The position numbers and the translations under genes were made by a program. This document shows, piece after piece, positions 55,674-64,000 of a stretch of DNA of 64,000 bases (its first letter is position 1; each line of letters begins with the position of its first letter). Below the pieces are notes generated by a model. That model was not told where the DNA came from and did no database searches. It saw only the letters and a list, made by a program, of their open reading frames with translations. Source of the DNA: DATLNF01 sp963765815 (GTDB lineage: Bacteria > Actinomycetota > Actinomycetes > BP-191); contig CAVXXT010000003.1 of NCBI GenBank assembly GCA_963765815.1, positions 434,001 through 498,000 on the forward strand, read 5' to 3'.

Positions 55674-56774
55674 TCAGTCGCGGACGTGGGTGTCGACGAA
55701 CGGCGGCTTCACCACGCGCATCGCTGACTCACGCCCGCGGACGTCGACGGTGACCTCGTCGCCGACGACGACCCCGCGGGCCAGCAGCGCGAGGCCGATG
55801 CCCTGCTTCTTCGTCGGGGAGAAGGTCCCGCTCGTCACCGTGCCCACCGGCAGGCCGCCCCGCGCCACGGTCATGCCCTGACGCGGGATGCCGCGGTCCA
55901 GCGACTCGAGGCCCCACAGCAGACGCGCCGCGCCCGCCTCCTTCTCGCGCAGCAGCACGTCGCGACCCCAGAACGCCGGCTTGTCCCAGCCGACCGCCCA
56001 GCCCGAGCGGGCCTGGTTCGGCGTGATCTCCAGCGATAGCTCGTGGCCGTGCAGCGGGTAGCCCATCTCGGTGCGCAGGGTGTCGCGCGCGCCCAGGCCG
56101 CAGGGCAGGCCGTCGTACGCCGTCGCCGCCTTGAGCACCTTGTCCCACAGCTCGCCGGCGTCCTCGGCGCGCGGGACCAGCTCGAAGCCGAGCTCACCGG
56201 TGTATCCGGTGCGGGCGACCATCAGGTGCCTGCCGCGCCACTCGCCGGCGACCCAGCTCATGTACGCCGACGGCATCGGCAGGTCGAGCGAGCGGACGAC
56301 GTCGGCCGACTTCGGGCCCTGCACCGCGATGACCCCGAGTGCGGTGTGCAGGTTGGCGACCTCGATGCCGTCCGGCGCGGCCTCGGCGAGCCGCGCGACG
56401 ACGCCGCTGGTGTTGGCGGCGTTGGGGATGAGGAAGACCTCGTCGTCGTCGCGCACGTAGGCGATCAGGTCGTCGACGACGCCGCCGGACTCCTCGTCGC
56501 AGCAGAGCGTGTACTGCGCCTGGAGCGGGCCGACCTTGCGCAGGTCGTTGGTGAGCGTGGCGTTGACGAAGTCGAGCGCGCCGGCGCCGCGGACGGCCGC
56601 CTTGCCGAGGTGGCCGACGTCGAAGACGCCGACCCGCTCCCGCACCGCCGAGTGCTCGGCCAGCACGCCGCCGCCGGGGTACTCGATCGGCATCTCCCAG
56701 CCGCCGAAGTCCGCGAGCTTGGCACCGAGCGCGACGTGCCGGTCGTGCAGGGACGTGTGCTGCAGGTCGCTCAC
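55674..56774 (-). CDS. gcvT: Glycine cleavage system T protein (aminomethyltransferase)
   Basis: 366 residues. HDRHVALGAKLADFGGWEMPIEY, VGVFDVGHLGKAAVRG, the tetrahydrofolate site RTGYTGELGFEL and GLGARDTLRTEMGYPLHGHEL. GcvT releases ammonia and passes the methylene group to tetrahydrofolate. GTG 56774. gcvH and gcvP are not adjacent, as in other actinobacteria. Divergent from pepA. Confidence 0.92.
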   Translation of the reverse strand: MSDLQHTSLHDRHVALGAKLADFGGWEMPIEYPGGGVLAEHSAVRERVGVFDVGHLGKAAVRGAGALDFVNATLTNDLRKVGPLQAQYTLCCDEESGGVVDDLIAYVRDDDEVFLIPNAANTSGVVARLAEAAPDGIEVANLHTALGVIAVQGPKSADVVRSLDLPMPSAYMSWVAGEWRGRHLMVARTGYTGELGFELVPRAEDAGELWDKVLKAATAYDGLPCGLGARDTLRTEMGYPLHGHELSLEITPNQARSGWAVGWDKPAFWGRDVLLREKEAGAARLLWGLESLDRGIPRQGMTVARGGLPVGTVTSGTFSPTKKQGIGLALLARGVVVGDEVTVDVRGRESAMRVVKPPFVDTHVRD

Positions 56775-56867
56775 TCGTTCGGCCCTTTCCGCCAGAAGTG
56801 CTGATGAGCCTAGAGTGACCGGGTTCCGACCTGACCGTCGTCGCCGTACCGAAGGACTCGCCGTCTC

Positions 56868-58375
56868 GTGACTTCCATCTCCCTGACCAGCTCGGACGTG
56901 CCCGCCGCCAAGGTCGAAGTGCTCGTCGTCGGCGCGCTCAAGGGCGACAAGGGCCCGGTGCTCGCCGCCGGCGCCGCCGCCGTCGACAAGGCGCTGAAGG
57001 GCAAGCTCGTCGCCGCCCTCAAGGACCTCGGCTTCACCGGCGCGGCCGGCGAGACCGCGCGCGTGACGACGTTCGGCGCGACGAAGGCGCCGACCGTGCT
57101 TGCAGTGGGACTTGGTACTGCGGACAAGCTCGACGCCGAGGCGGTACGCCGCGCCGCCGGCAACGCCGTGCGCGCCGCCGCCGGCAGCAAGTCGGTCCTG
57201 ACAACGCTCGCGACCACCAGCGGCGTCGGCGCGGACGAGGCGCTGCGCGCGACGCTCGAGGGGTCGCTGCTCGGCGCCTACGACTTCACGAAGTTCCGCA
57301 ACATGAGCAATGAGGGCCGCAAGGAGCCGGTGCAGTCGGTGCAGGTCGCGGTGTCGGACAAGAAGGCGAAGGGCGCGTCCGCCGCCGTCTCGCGCGCCGA
57401 GACCGTCGTACGCGCCGTCGAGCTCGCTCGCAACCTGGTCAACACGCCGCCCGGCGACCTGCACCCGGCGGACCTCGCCGGCATCGCGATGACCGAGTGC
57501 ACCAAGGCCGGCTGCCAGGTCGAGGTCATGGACGACAAGGCGCTGCGCAAGGGCGGGTACGGCGGCATCCTCGGCGTCGGGCAGGGCTCGAGCAACCCGC
57601 CGCGGCTGGTCCGCATCTCCTACAAGCACCCGAAGGCGAAGCGCACGATCGCGCTGGTCGGCAAGGGCATCACGTTCGACTCGGGCGGCCTGTCGCTGAA
57701 GCCGTCCGTCGCGATGGAGTGGATGAAGAGCGACATGGGCGGCGCGGCCGCGGTCATCGCGTCGCTCACCGCGATCGCGAAGCTCGAAGCTGCCGATCAA
57801 CGTCACCGGCTGGGTGCCGACCGCGGAGAACATGCCGTCGGGCGCGGCGATCCGCCCCGGCGACGTGCTGACGATGTTCAGCGGCAAGAAGGTCGAGGTG
57901 CTCAACACCGACGCCGAGGGCCGGCTGATCCTCGCCGACGCGATGTGCGCGCGCCGGGCAGGAGAAGCCGGACATCCTCATCGACGTCGCGACGCTGACC
58001 GGCGCGCAGCTGGTCGCGCTCGGCACCCGCACCGCCGGCGTGATGGGCAACGACGACGACCTGCGCTCGCGCGTGGTGGCCGCCGCCGCGACGGCCGGCG
58101 AGGCGATGTGGCCGATGCCGCTGCCCGAGGAGCTGCGCAAGTCGATCGACTCCGACGTCGCCGACATCACCAACACCGGCGACCGCTACGGCGGCATGCT
58201 CGTCGCGGCCATCTTCCTCAAGGAGTTCGTCGCCGAGGGGCTGTCGTGGGCGCACCTGGACATCGCCGGCCCGGCGTTCAACCAGGACGTGCCGTTCGGC
58301 TACACGCCCAAGGGCGGCACCGGCGCCGCCGTCCGCACCTTCGTCCAGCTCGCGGAGAACGAAGCCGCCAGCTAG
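56868..58375 (+). CDS. pepA: Leucyl aminopeptidase (M17), frame interrupted twice
   Basis: About 502 residues after repair. The M17 zinc and catalytic residues are present: LVGKGITFDSGGLSLKP, MKSDMGGAAAVI, NTDAEGRLILADA. Extra bases near 57786 (after ATCGCGAAGCTC) and near 57958 (CGC-C-GGG) break the frame; net length is two over a multiple of three. GTG 56868. Cytosolic, removes amino-terminal residues from peptides. Divergent from gcvT. Confidence 0.9.
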
Positions 58376-58393
58376 CGACTCGCGACCCGACCG

Positions 58394-58454
58394 GGGAGCG
58401 TTTCAGTCACTGGCAAGGCGGTCCGGACCGGATCGCAGTCACTGAATCGCTCCC
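58394..58454. repeat. Palindromic element between pepA and a convergent gene
   Basis: 18-base arms GGGAGCGTTTCAGTCACT (58394-58411) and 58437-58454 match at 16 of 18 positions; an inner CGGTCCGGACCG palindrome fills the centre. No second copy seen. Confidence 0.75.
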
Positions 58455-58470
58455 AGCAAACAGGTTCGGG

Positions 58471-58821
58471 CTAGACGGAGGGGCCTTGCCAGACCGGGTA
58501 CGCCGGTGTCACCGGCTTCCTTCCGCTTCCGGGTCCACTCGCGCATCCGGGCGGGGTAGCCGGTGGCGTGGACGTCGTAGACCGGGATGCCGAGGCGTCG
58601 GCCCAGGTCGGCCGCGGCCTTCTCGTCGTCGACCCGGCGGCGGGTCCACTCCCCGTCGGCGGCGACCAGCGCGACCGTGGTCGTCCGTGACCGTCGTACG
58701 CGGCTCGACGTAGCCCTCGACCCCGCGCCGCGTGCGCGGCGAACTCCTCGAGGTGCGCGAGGTCGGCTGAGTCGGCGCGGCGCAGCGTGCCGGGCCGCTC
58801 CTTGCGGCGGAACAGCCCCAC
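58471..58821 (-). CDS. Small conserved actinobacterial protein, frame interrupted
   Basis: About 110 residues. It starts MGLFRRKERPGTLRRADSAD at ATG 58821 and, through two extra bases near 58735 and 58683, continues GYVEPRTTVTD, VALVAADGEWTRRRVDD and LGRRLGIPVYDVHATGYPARMREW. The carboxy end is uncertain because more than one frame is open there. Homologues are often labelled oxidoreductase without basis; I give no function. Divergent from lpd. Confidence 0.65.
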   Translation of the reverse strand: MGLFRRKERPGTLRRADSADLAHLEEFAAHAARGRGLRRAAYDGHGRPRSRWSPPTGSGPAAGSTTRRPRPTWADASASRSTTSTPPATPPGCASGPGSGRKPVTPAYPVWQGPSV

Positions 58822-58904
58822 CGACGGTCCTCCCCCAGATCGAAGCGCTCGTGCTCAGCACGATACGGTGAGACGAGCGGAAACGGACCAATGAGGAGCA
58901 CAAG

Positions 58905-60290
58905 GTGACCGGCAGCACCGTCGACCTCGTCATCCTCGGCGGCGGCAGCGGCGGGTACGCCGCAGCGCTGCGCGCGGCCGAGCTCGGCCTGCAGGTCGTG
59001 CTGGTCGAGCGGGACAAGCTCGGCGGCACCTGCCTGCACCGCGGCTGCATCCCGACCAAGGCGCTGCTGCACGCCGCCGAGGTGGTCGACACCGTCAAGC
59101 GAGGCCGGCGCGTTCGGCGTGAAGGCGACGTTCGACGGCATCGACGTGCTCGCGGTCAACAGCTACAAGGACAGGGTCGTCGAGCAAGCTCTACAAGGGC
59201 CTGCAGGGGCTGGTCAAGAGCCGCAAGATCGAGCTCGTCGCAGGCGAGCGGCAAGCTCACCGCGCCCGACACCGTCACCGTCGACGGCCGCGCCATCGAG
59301 GCCAAGCACGTCCTGCTCGCCACCGGCTCGCGAGCCGAAGTCGCTGCCGGGGCTCGAGCTCGACGGCAAGCGGGTCATCACCAGCGACGAGGCGCTCAAG
59401 CTCGACCACGGTCCCGGCGTCGGTCGTCATCCTCGGCGCCGGTGCGATCGGCTGCGAGTTCGCCTCGCGTGTGGCGCTCCTTCGGCGCCGAGGTGACCAT
59501 CGTCGAGGCGCTGCCCCACCTCGTGCCGCTCGAGGAGGAGTCCTCCAGCAAGCTGCTCGAGCGGGCCTTCCGCAAGCGCGGCATCGCGTTCGAGCTCGGC
59601 GCGCGGTTCTACGGCGTGACGACGTCGAGACACCGGCGTGGTCGTGACGCTCGAGAGCGGCAAGACCATCGAGGCCGAGCTGCTGCTCGTCGCCGTCGGC
59701 CGCGGCCCGGTGAGCGAGGGCCTCGGCTACGAGGAGGCCGGCGTCAAGCTCGACCGCGGCTTCGTCGTCGTCGACGAGTACTGCCGGACCGGCGTACCCG
59801 ACGTCTAGCGCCGTCGGCGACCTCATCCCGACCCTGCAGCTCGCGCACGTCGGCTTCGCCGAGGGCATCCTGGTCGCCGAGCAGATCGCCGGGCTCGACC
59901 CCGCGCCGGTCGACTACGACGGCGTGCCGCGCGTCACCTACTCCGACCCCGAGGTCGCCTCGGTCGGGCTCACCAGCGCGACGGCCAAGGAGCGCGGGTA
60001 CGACGTCGTCAGCGTCACCTACGACCTGGCCGGCAACGGCAAGAGCCAGATCCTCGGCAGACCGCCGGCGCGGTGAAGCTGGTCGCCGCAGAAGGACGGC
60101 CCCGTCCTCGGCGTCCACATGGTCGGCTCGCGGGTCGGCGAGCTGATCGCCGAGGCCCAGCTGATCACCAACTGGGAGGCGCTGCCCCGACGAGGTCGCG
60201 CAGCTGATCCACCCGCACCCGACGATGTCCGAGGCGGTCGGCGAGGCGCACCTCGCGCTCGCCGGCAAGCCGCTGCACAGCCACTCCTAG
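58905..60290 (+). CDS. lpd: Dihydrolipoamide dehydrogenase (E3), frame interrupted about 11 times
   Basis: FAD/NAD disulphide oxidoreductase that reoxidises the lipoyl groups of 2-oxoacid dehydrogenase complexes. The pieces give a full enzyme: ILGGGSGGYAAALRAAELG, redox GGTCLHRGCIPTKALL, the NAD loop ILGAGAIGCEFA, and the His-Glu end HPHPTMSEAVGEAHLAL. Frame breaks at about 59100, 59185, 59245, 59331, 59410, 59467, 59628, 59806, 60058, 60089 and 60187 are nearly all single insertions. Corrected length is about 458, the family norm. GTG 58905. It forms an operon with the E2 gene. Confidence 0.9.
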
Positions 60291-60322
60291 CCACTTCCCC
60301 GCGCTAGCTGAAGAGGCTCCCC

Positions 60323-61807
60323 ATGGCGGTCTCCGTCACCATGCCCCGCCTCGGCGAGAGCGTCTCCGAGGGCACCGTCACCCGCTGGCTGAAGAAGGAG
60401 GGCGAGCGGGTCGAGGTCGACGAGCCGCTGCTCGAGGTCTCCACCGACAAGGTCGACACCGAGATCCCCTCGCCGGCGGCCGGCATCGTCGACAGATCAA
60501 GGTCGCAGGAGGACGAGACCGTCGACGTCGGCGCCGAGCTGCGCGATCATCGACGAGGGCGGCACGCGCCGGCACGCCGGCCGCCGAGGCCGAGCCGGCC
60601 GCCGAGGCGGCCGCTCCCGCGGCCGAGCCGGAGCCGCGCCGAAGGCCGCCGACGCCGACCCCGGCAGCCCGAGCCCGAGCCGGCCGCAGGCGCGACGGCA
60701 CCCGCGCCGACAGCGCCGAGGCCGCCCACCAGCGCCGACGCCGGCCGCCCCGCACCCGCAGCCCCGGCTGCGAGGCCGCGGCGCCGGAGCGGCGACGGGC
60801 GACCACGTACGTGACGCCCCTGGTCCGCAAGCTGGCCACCGAGCACGGCGTCGACCTCGCTACCGTCACCGGCACCGGCCTCGGCGGCCGGATCCGCAAG
60901 CAGGACGTCCTCGACGCGGCCAAGGGCGGCGGCGCCGCTGCCGCTGCACGTCCGCGCCGAGCCCGGCCGCCGCTGCGCCCGCCGCGTCGGCCGCGCCCGC
61001 CGCCAGCACGCCTGCGCCGCATCCGGCTGCGGCGGCCGCCGTACCGACGCCTCGCCGCAGGCCGCCGCCCTGCGCGGCAAGACCGAGAAGCTCTCGCCGG
61101 CTGCGCAAGGTCATCGCCGCGCGGATGGTCGAGTCGCTGCAGGTCAGCGCGCAGCTCACGACCGTCGTCGAGGTCGACGTCACCCGGATCGCGCGGCTGC
61201 GCGACCGGGCGAAGGCCGCGTTCGAGGCGCGCGAGGGCGCCAAGCTGTCGTTCCTGCCGTTCTTCGCGGTCGCGGCCGTCGAGGCGCTCAAGGCGCACCC
61301 GGTGGTCAACTCGCGCATCGACCTCGAGGCCGGGCACCGTGACCTACCACGAGCGCGTGCACCTCGGCATCGCGGTCGACACCGAGCGCGGCCTGCTCGT
61401 GCCGGTGATCCACGACGCCGGCGACCTCAACCTCGGCGGCGTCGCGCGCAAGATCGCCGACCTCGCCGAGCGCACCCGCAGCAACAAGGTCGGACGCCGG
61501 ACGAGCTCGGCGGCGGCGACCTTCACGCTGACCAACACCGGCAGCCGCGGCGCGCTGTTCGACACCCCGATCATCAACCAGCCGCAGGTCGGCGATCCTC
61601 GGCACCGGCGCGGTCGTGAAGCGGCCGGTCGTCGTGTCCGACCCGGACCTCGGCGAGGTCGTGGCGGTCCGCTCGATGGTCTACCTGGCGCTGACCTACG
61701 ACCACCGGATCGTCGACGGCGCCGACGCCGCGCGCTTCCTCACCACGATCAAGGACCGGCTCGAAGAGGGTCGCTTCGAGTCCGCGCTCGGCCTCGAGGT
61801 CGAGTAG
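60323..61807 (+). CDS. sucB: Dihydrolipoamide acyltransferase (E2), frame interrupted
   Basis: E2 core of a 2-oxoacid dehydrogenase complex. Residues 1-75 are one lipoyl domain with lipoylated Lys 43 in VSTDKVDTE; then an Ala/Pro linker, an E3-binding domain (TPLVRKLATEHGVDLATVTGTGLGGRI) and a catalytic domain ending with the DHRIVDG motif. Breaks occur near 60496, 60545-60800, 61080-61110, 61335, 61495 and 61595. From memory the position equals DlaT of M. tuberculosis (Rv2215) and SCO2181, so it may serve pyruvate as well as 2-oxoglutarate. E1 is not in the window. Confidence 0.88.
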
Positions 61808-61825
61808 CCCCCGCCAAACGTCGCT

Positions 61826-61868
61826 GCTGGTGGTCTTTGCGGGTGTATAGCCCGCAAACGCCACCAGC
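61826..61868. terminator. Long hairpin after the E2 gene
   Basis: Arms of 18 bases (61826-61843, 61851-61868) starting GCTGGTGG and matching at 16 of 18 positions, with a seven-base loop. It follows the E2 stop by 18 bases and precedes the next gene's own ribosome site. Confidence 0.75.
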
Positions 61869-61926
61869 TCCGCGTGGCGTGCGCCGCGGGGATACGCTCG
61901 CCTCCTCGCCTGCAGGAGGACATTTC

Positions 61927-63774
61927 GTGAGATTCCGGTACGCCGCCGCGGTGGCCGCCCTGTGCACCACCGCCTTCGCCGGGGGTGCGCTCGCCGACCA
62001 CACCGACCCCAACTCGGTGACGGCGGTGCAGTCCGGCCCGCCGGCGGCCGCCGTGTCGATGCCGCTCCTCGCGTGGACCCACGTGGCCAACTTCGTGGCC
62101 AACCCCGGCACCGACCTGAAGTTCTTCGAGCGCGACGGCGTGACGTACGCCGCCACCGGGACACTCGGCGGCGGGGCGGCCGCGCACGCGGGCCAGCGCA
62201 TCCTCAAGCTGGTCGACGCCGACGGCACGGTGGCACCGGACTTCGTCGGCGACCACGGGTCGGCGGCGTGCGGCGGCCCAGGCGAGGGCACCGGCAGCAC
62301 CAGCCTCCAGCACGACCCGACCGTCACCCCGCGCACCCAGACCGAGCTGGTCATCGACGCGACCGACGGGCTCTTCCGCTGCCACGACCCGGGCGGCGCG
62401 GGCCTCGAGCTGATCGACGTCACCGGCATCGCCGGGGTGCCCGACGGCGACAGCCTGCGCGAGGTGCACCTCACCCGCCACGACGGCTACTCGCACACCA
62501 ACACGGTCGACGTGAACCGGCCGTGGATCGTCTACAACTCGACGACCGACGGCGGCCGGCCGTGGATCGACGTCCTCGACATCCGCACCTGCCTCGGCAA
62601 CGCCGACGACCCGCTCGAGACCAAGCGCGAGAAGTGCCGCCCCAAGGTCTTCCGGATCCCGCTGTCCCCCCTGTGGACCGGCCGGGCCACCGAGTCCGAC
62701 GGCGCGCCGGCCGACGACGACACCGGCAACGGCTGCCATGACATCACCAGCCGCGGCACCCGCCTCTACTGCGCCGCGATCAAGGCGACCGTCGTGCTCG
62801 ACGTGCGCGATCTCACCGACGCGCAGGGCAACGTGCGCGGTACGCCGCTGCCCTGCACCGTCGATGACGGCACGCTGACCACCGCGAAGGTGACCGACTG
62901 CGACTTCGTCGACGGCACCGCCGCGGTCGACGACGTCGAGTTCTACGACAGCATCAAGCGCCCTGCCGCGACCGGCTGGACCTACGTGACGTCGTACAAC
63001 CATGGGCCGTCGAGCACGTCGCCGCGCGCGGACGTCGCGATCTCGCACGAGGCCGACCCGACCCCGGACCACGAGTTCATGTTCGTCACCGACGAGCGCG
63101 GCGGCGGCATCTCCCCGCCCGGAGCCGCGTGCACCCCGCCGAACATCGACAACCCGCAGGGCAACGGCGGCATCCACGTCATCGACATCAGCGACCCGCT
63201 GAAGCCGACGTACGCCGTCGACGCGCTCGGCAACAAGGCCATCTACATCACCCGCAACACGATCCCGTCGCCGACGTTCTGCACGGTGCACGTCATCGAG
63301 CAGGTGCCGGACGAGCAGCGGCTGGTGATGGCCTGGTACAGCCAGGGCATCAAGGTCGTCGACTGGGACGTCGCGGAAGACGGCACCTGGTCGTTCGAGG
63401 AGGTGGCCTACTACAACACCCCGGGCAACGCGATCTGGGCGGCCGAGGTGTTCCGCAAGCAGGACAACGCCGACGGCACCCGTACCTACTGGATCATGAC
63501 GTCGGACATCACCCGGGGTTCGGACATCATGCAGCTGACGCTGGCGCCCAACCCGCTCACCGACCACACCCCTACGACGCGCCCGCCGCTGCGGCCGGGG
63601 GCGCGCCCCGGTCCGGGTGGCGGAGGTACGACGGCGCCGCCGGCGGCTCGGCCGAGGCCCACGCCGAAGCCGGCACCGCTGCCCGCGACGGGCACCGACT
63701 TCGCGCTGCTCGGCTTCGCCGTGGGCGCGGTGGTGATCGCGACGGCGATCCGCCGCAGCCGCCTGGTGCGCTAG
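61927..63774 (+). CDS. LPATG-anchored surface protein, second copy of the propeller-like family
   Basis: About 615 residues. GTG 61927 with AGGAGG seven bases upstream. Signal peptide (YAAAVAALCTTAFAGGALA), a large extracellular domain with WIDVLDIRTC, VVLDVRDLTD, IHVIDISDPLKPTYAVD and IKVVDWDVAEDG strands, several cysteines, a Pro/Gly/Thr linker and LPATG plus helix plus basic end. The plan equals the protein at 21577, and both likely share a sortase. Ligand unknown. Confidence 0.8.
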   Translation: MRFRYAAAVAALCTTAFAGGALADHTDPNSVTAVQSGPPAAAVSMPLLAWTHVANFVANPGTDLKFFERDGVTYAATGTLGGGAAAHAGQRILKLVDADGTVAPDFVGDHGSAACGGPGEGTGSTSLQHDPTVTPRTQTELVIDATDGLFRCHDPGGAGLELIDVTGIAGVPDGDSLREVHLTRHDGYSHTNTVDVNRPWIVYNSTTDGGRPWIDVLDIRTCLGNADDPLETKREKCRPKVFRIPLSPLWTGRATESDGAPADDDTGNGCHDITSRGTRLYCAAIKATVVLDVRDLTDAQGNVRGTPLPCTVDDGTLTTAKVTDCDFVDGTAAVDDVEFYDSIKRPAATGWTYVTSYNHGPSSTSPRADVAISHEADPTPDHEFMFVTDERGGGISPPGAACTPPNIDNPQGNGGIHVIDISDPLKPTYAVDALGNKAIYITRNTIPSPTFCTVHVIEQVPDEQRLVMAWYSQGIKVVDWDVAEDGTWSFEEVAYYNTPGNAIWAAEVFRKQDNADGTRTYWIMTSDITRGSDIMQLTLAPNPLTDHTPTTRPPLRPGARPGPGGGGTTAPPAARPRPTPKPAPLPATGTDFALLGFAVGAVVIATAIRRSRLVR

Positions 63775-63783
63775 TCCAGCCGA

Positions 63784-63913
63784 TTCTGTGTCCGCTCGCC
63801 GGCGGTCCCGTTCTGTGTCCGCTCGCCGGCGGAGCCGTTCTGTGTCCGCTCGCCGGCGGAGCCGTTCTGTGTACGCCGCCGCGGCGTCGTCACGCAGTGA
63901 GCGGGACACAGAA
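63784..63913. repeat. Tandem 27-base repeat with inverted end
   Basis: Three contiguous copies of a 27-base unit beginning TTCTGTGTCCGCTCG (63784, 63811, 63838), a fourth partial copy from 63865 and an inverted partial copy (GAGCGGGACACAGAA) ending at 63913. No spacers. It fills the gap between convergent genes. Confidence 0.85.
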
Positions 63914-63953
63914 CCGCGGGGCAGCGGCGCGGCAGTACAGCTGGGCGACCGGG

Positions 63954-64000
63954 CTAGGTGGTCTTCTGGAAGGGGTCGCGCTCGGGCGGCGCGGGCTGCT
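63954..64000 (-). CDS. Carboxy end of a minus-strand gene, cut by the window edge
   Basis: A frame open to the window edge ends QPAPPERDPFQKTT before a TAG at 63956-63954. The Pro/Asp-rich end is typical of a real actinobacterial carboxy terminus and the strand fits the convergent repeat region beside it. Nothing more can be said. Confidence 0.45.
   Translation of the reverse strand, partial: QPAPPERDPFQKTT

Noticed and set aside
58905..60290. lpd as a pseudogene or a programmed frameshift gene
   Set aside because: Each break is a single-base insertion, removal restores every motif and the normal length, and the same error type occurs in many other genes, so sequencing error is the simplest reading.
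63784..63913. Possible CRISPR array
   Set aside because: The 27-base units are directly contiguous with no spacers, and no cas genes are seen.

Overview
The window is about 64 kb of very GC-rich DNA with dense, short-spaced genes, frequent GTG starts and many four-base start/stop overlaps. Gene content (PimB-type mannosyltransferase, SepH, RipC-like NlpC/P60 hydrolase, AdoK-type adenosine kinase, DUF3043, LPATG surface proteins) points to an Actinomycetota chromosome. From memory, the gene order resembles the conserved core of other actinobacteria (the Rv2187-Rv2215 stretch of Mycobacterium tuberculosis and the SCO2131-SCO2181 stretch of Streptomyces coelicolor). The order or family cannot be fixed from the sequence alone. 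No rRNA, tRNA, CRISPR array, transposase or phage gene was recognised, and no stretch longer than 300 bases lacks a gene or a recognisable element.

Layout. 1-4376: the end of a Tad pilus locus (TadA, a von Willebrand A-TadB fusion, TadC, two Flp pilins) closed by a strong hairpin. 4393-14005: acyl-CoA synthetase, PimB mannosyltransferase, two membrane metalloproteases, a lipoprotein, SepH and an NlpC/P60 hydrolase, mostly one minus-strand chain. 14074-19499: an acyl-CoA block (racemase-like CaiB protein, beta-keto acid cleavage enzyme, acyl-CoA dehydrogenase-like protein, acyl-CoA carboxylase). 19681-27308: a DEDDh-GIY-YIG nuclease, an LPATG surface protein, an AAC(3)-GNAT double acetyltransferase, a secreted PKD-like protein, a methyltransferase and small proteins. 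27305-38085: trpD, then a block that differs from the usual actinobacterial neighbourhood (atypical receiver protein, Fur-family regulator, rubrerythrin, DUF3501, MscS channel, KorAB, NifS-TusA, VapBC). In relatives the bc1-aa3 respiratory genes normally sit here. 38088-48557: adoK, an ABC exporter, thiolase, erpA, glycerate kinase, nadA and DUF3043. 48681-55179: cobalamin uptake (BtuFCD under a cobalamin riboswitch) divergent from salvage and assembly genes (metallo-beta-lactamase-CobU fusion, CobT, CobS). 55281-64000: gcvT, pepA, lpd, the dihydrolipoamide acyltransferase E2 and a second LPATG protein.

Many otherwise conserved genes are split by single-base insertions (at least ten in lpd alone). 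I treat these as consensus errors rather than decay and annotate the whole genes. Intergenic gaps, especially between convergent genes, carry long-arm palindromes, some of them in two or more copies within the window. The most distinctive items are the AAC(3)-GNAT fusion, the MBL-CobU fusion, the replaced region after trpD and the palindromic repeat families.
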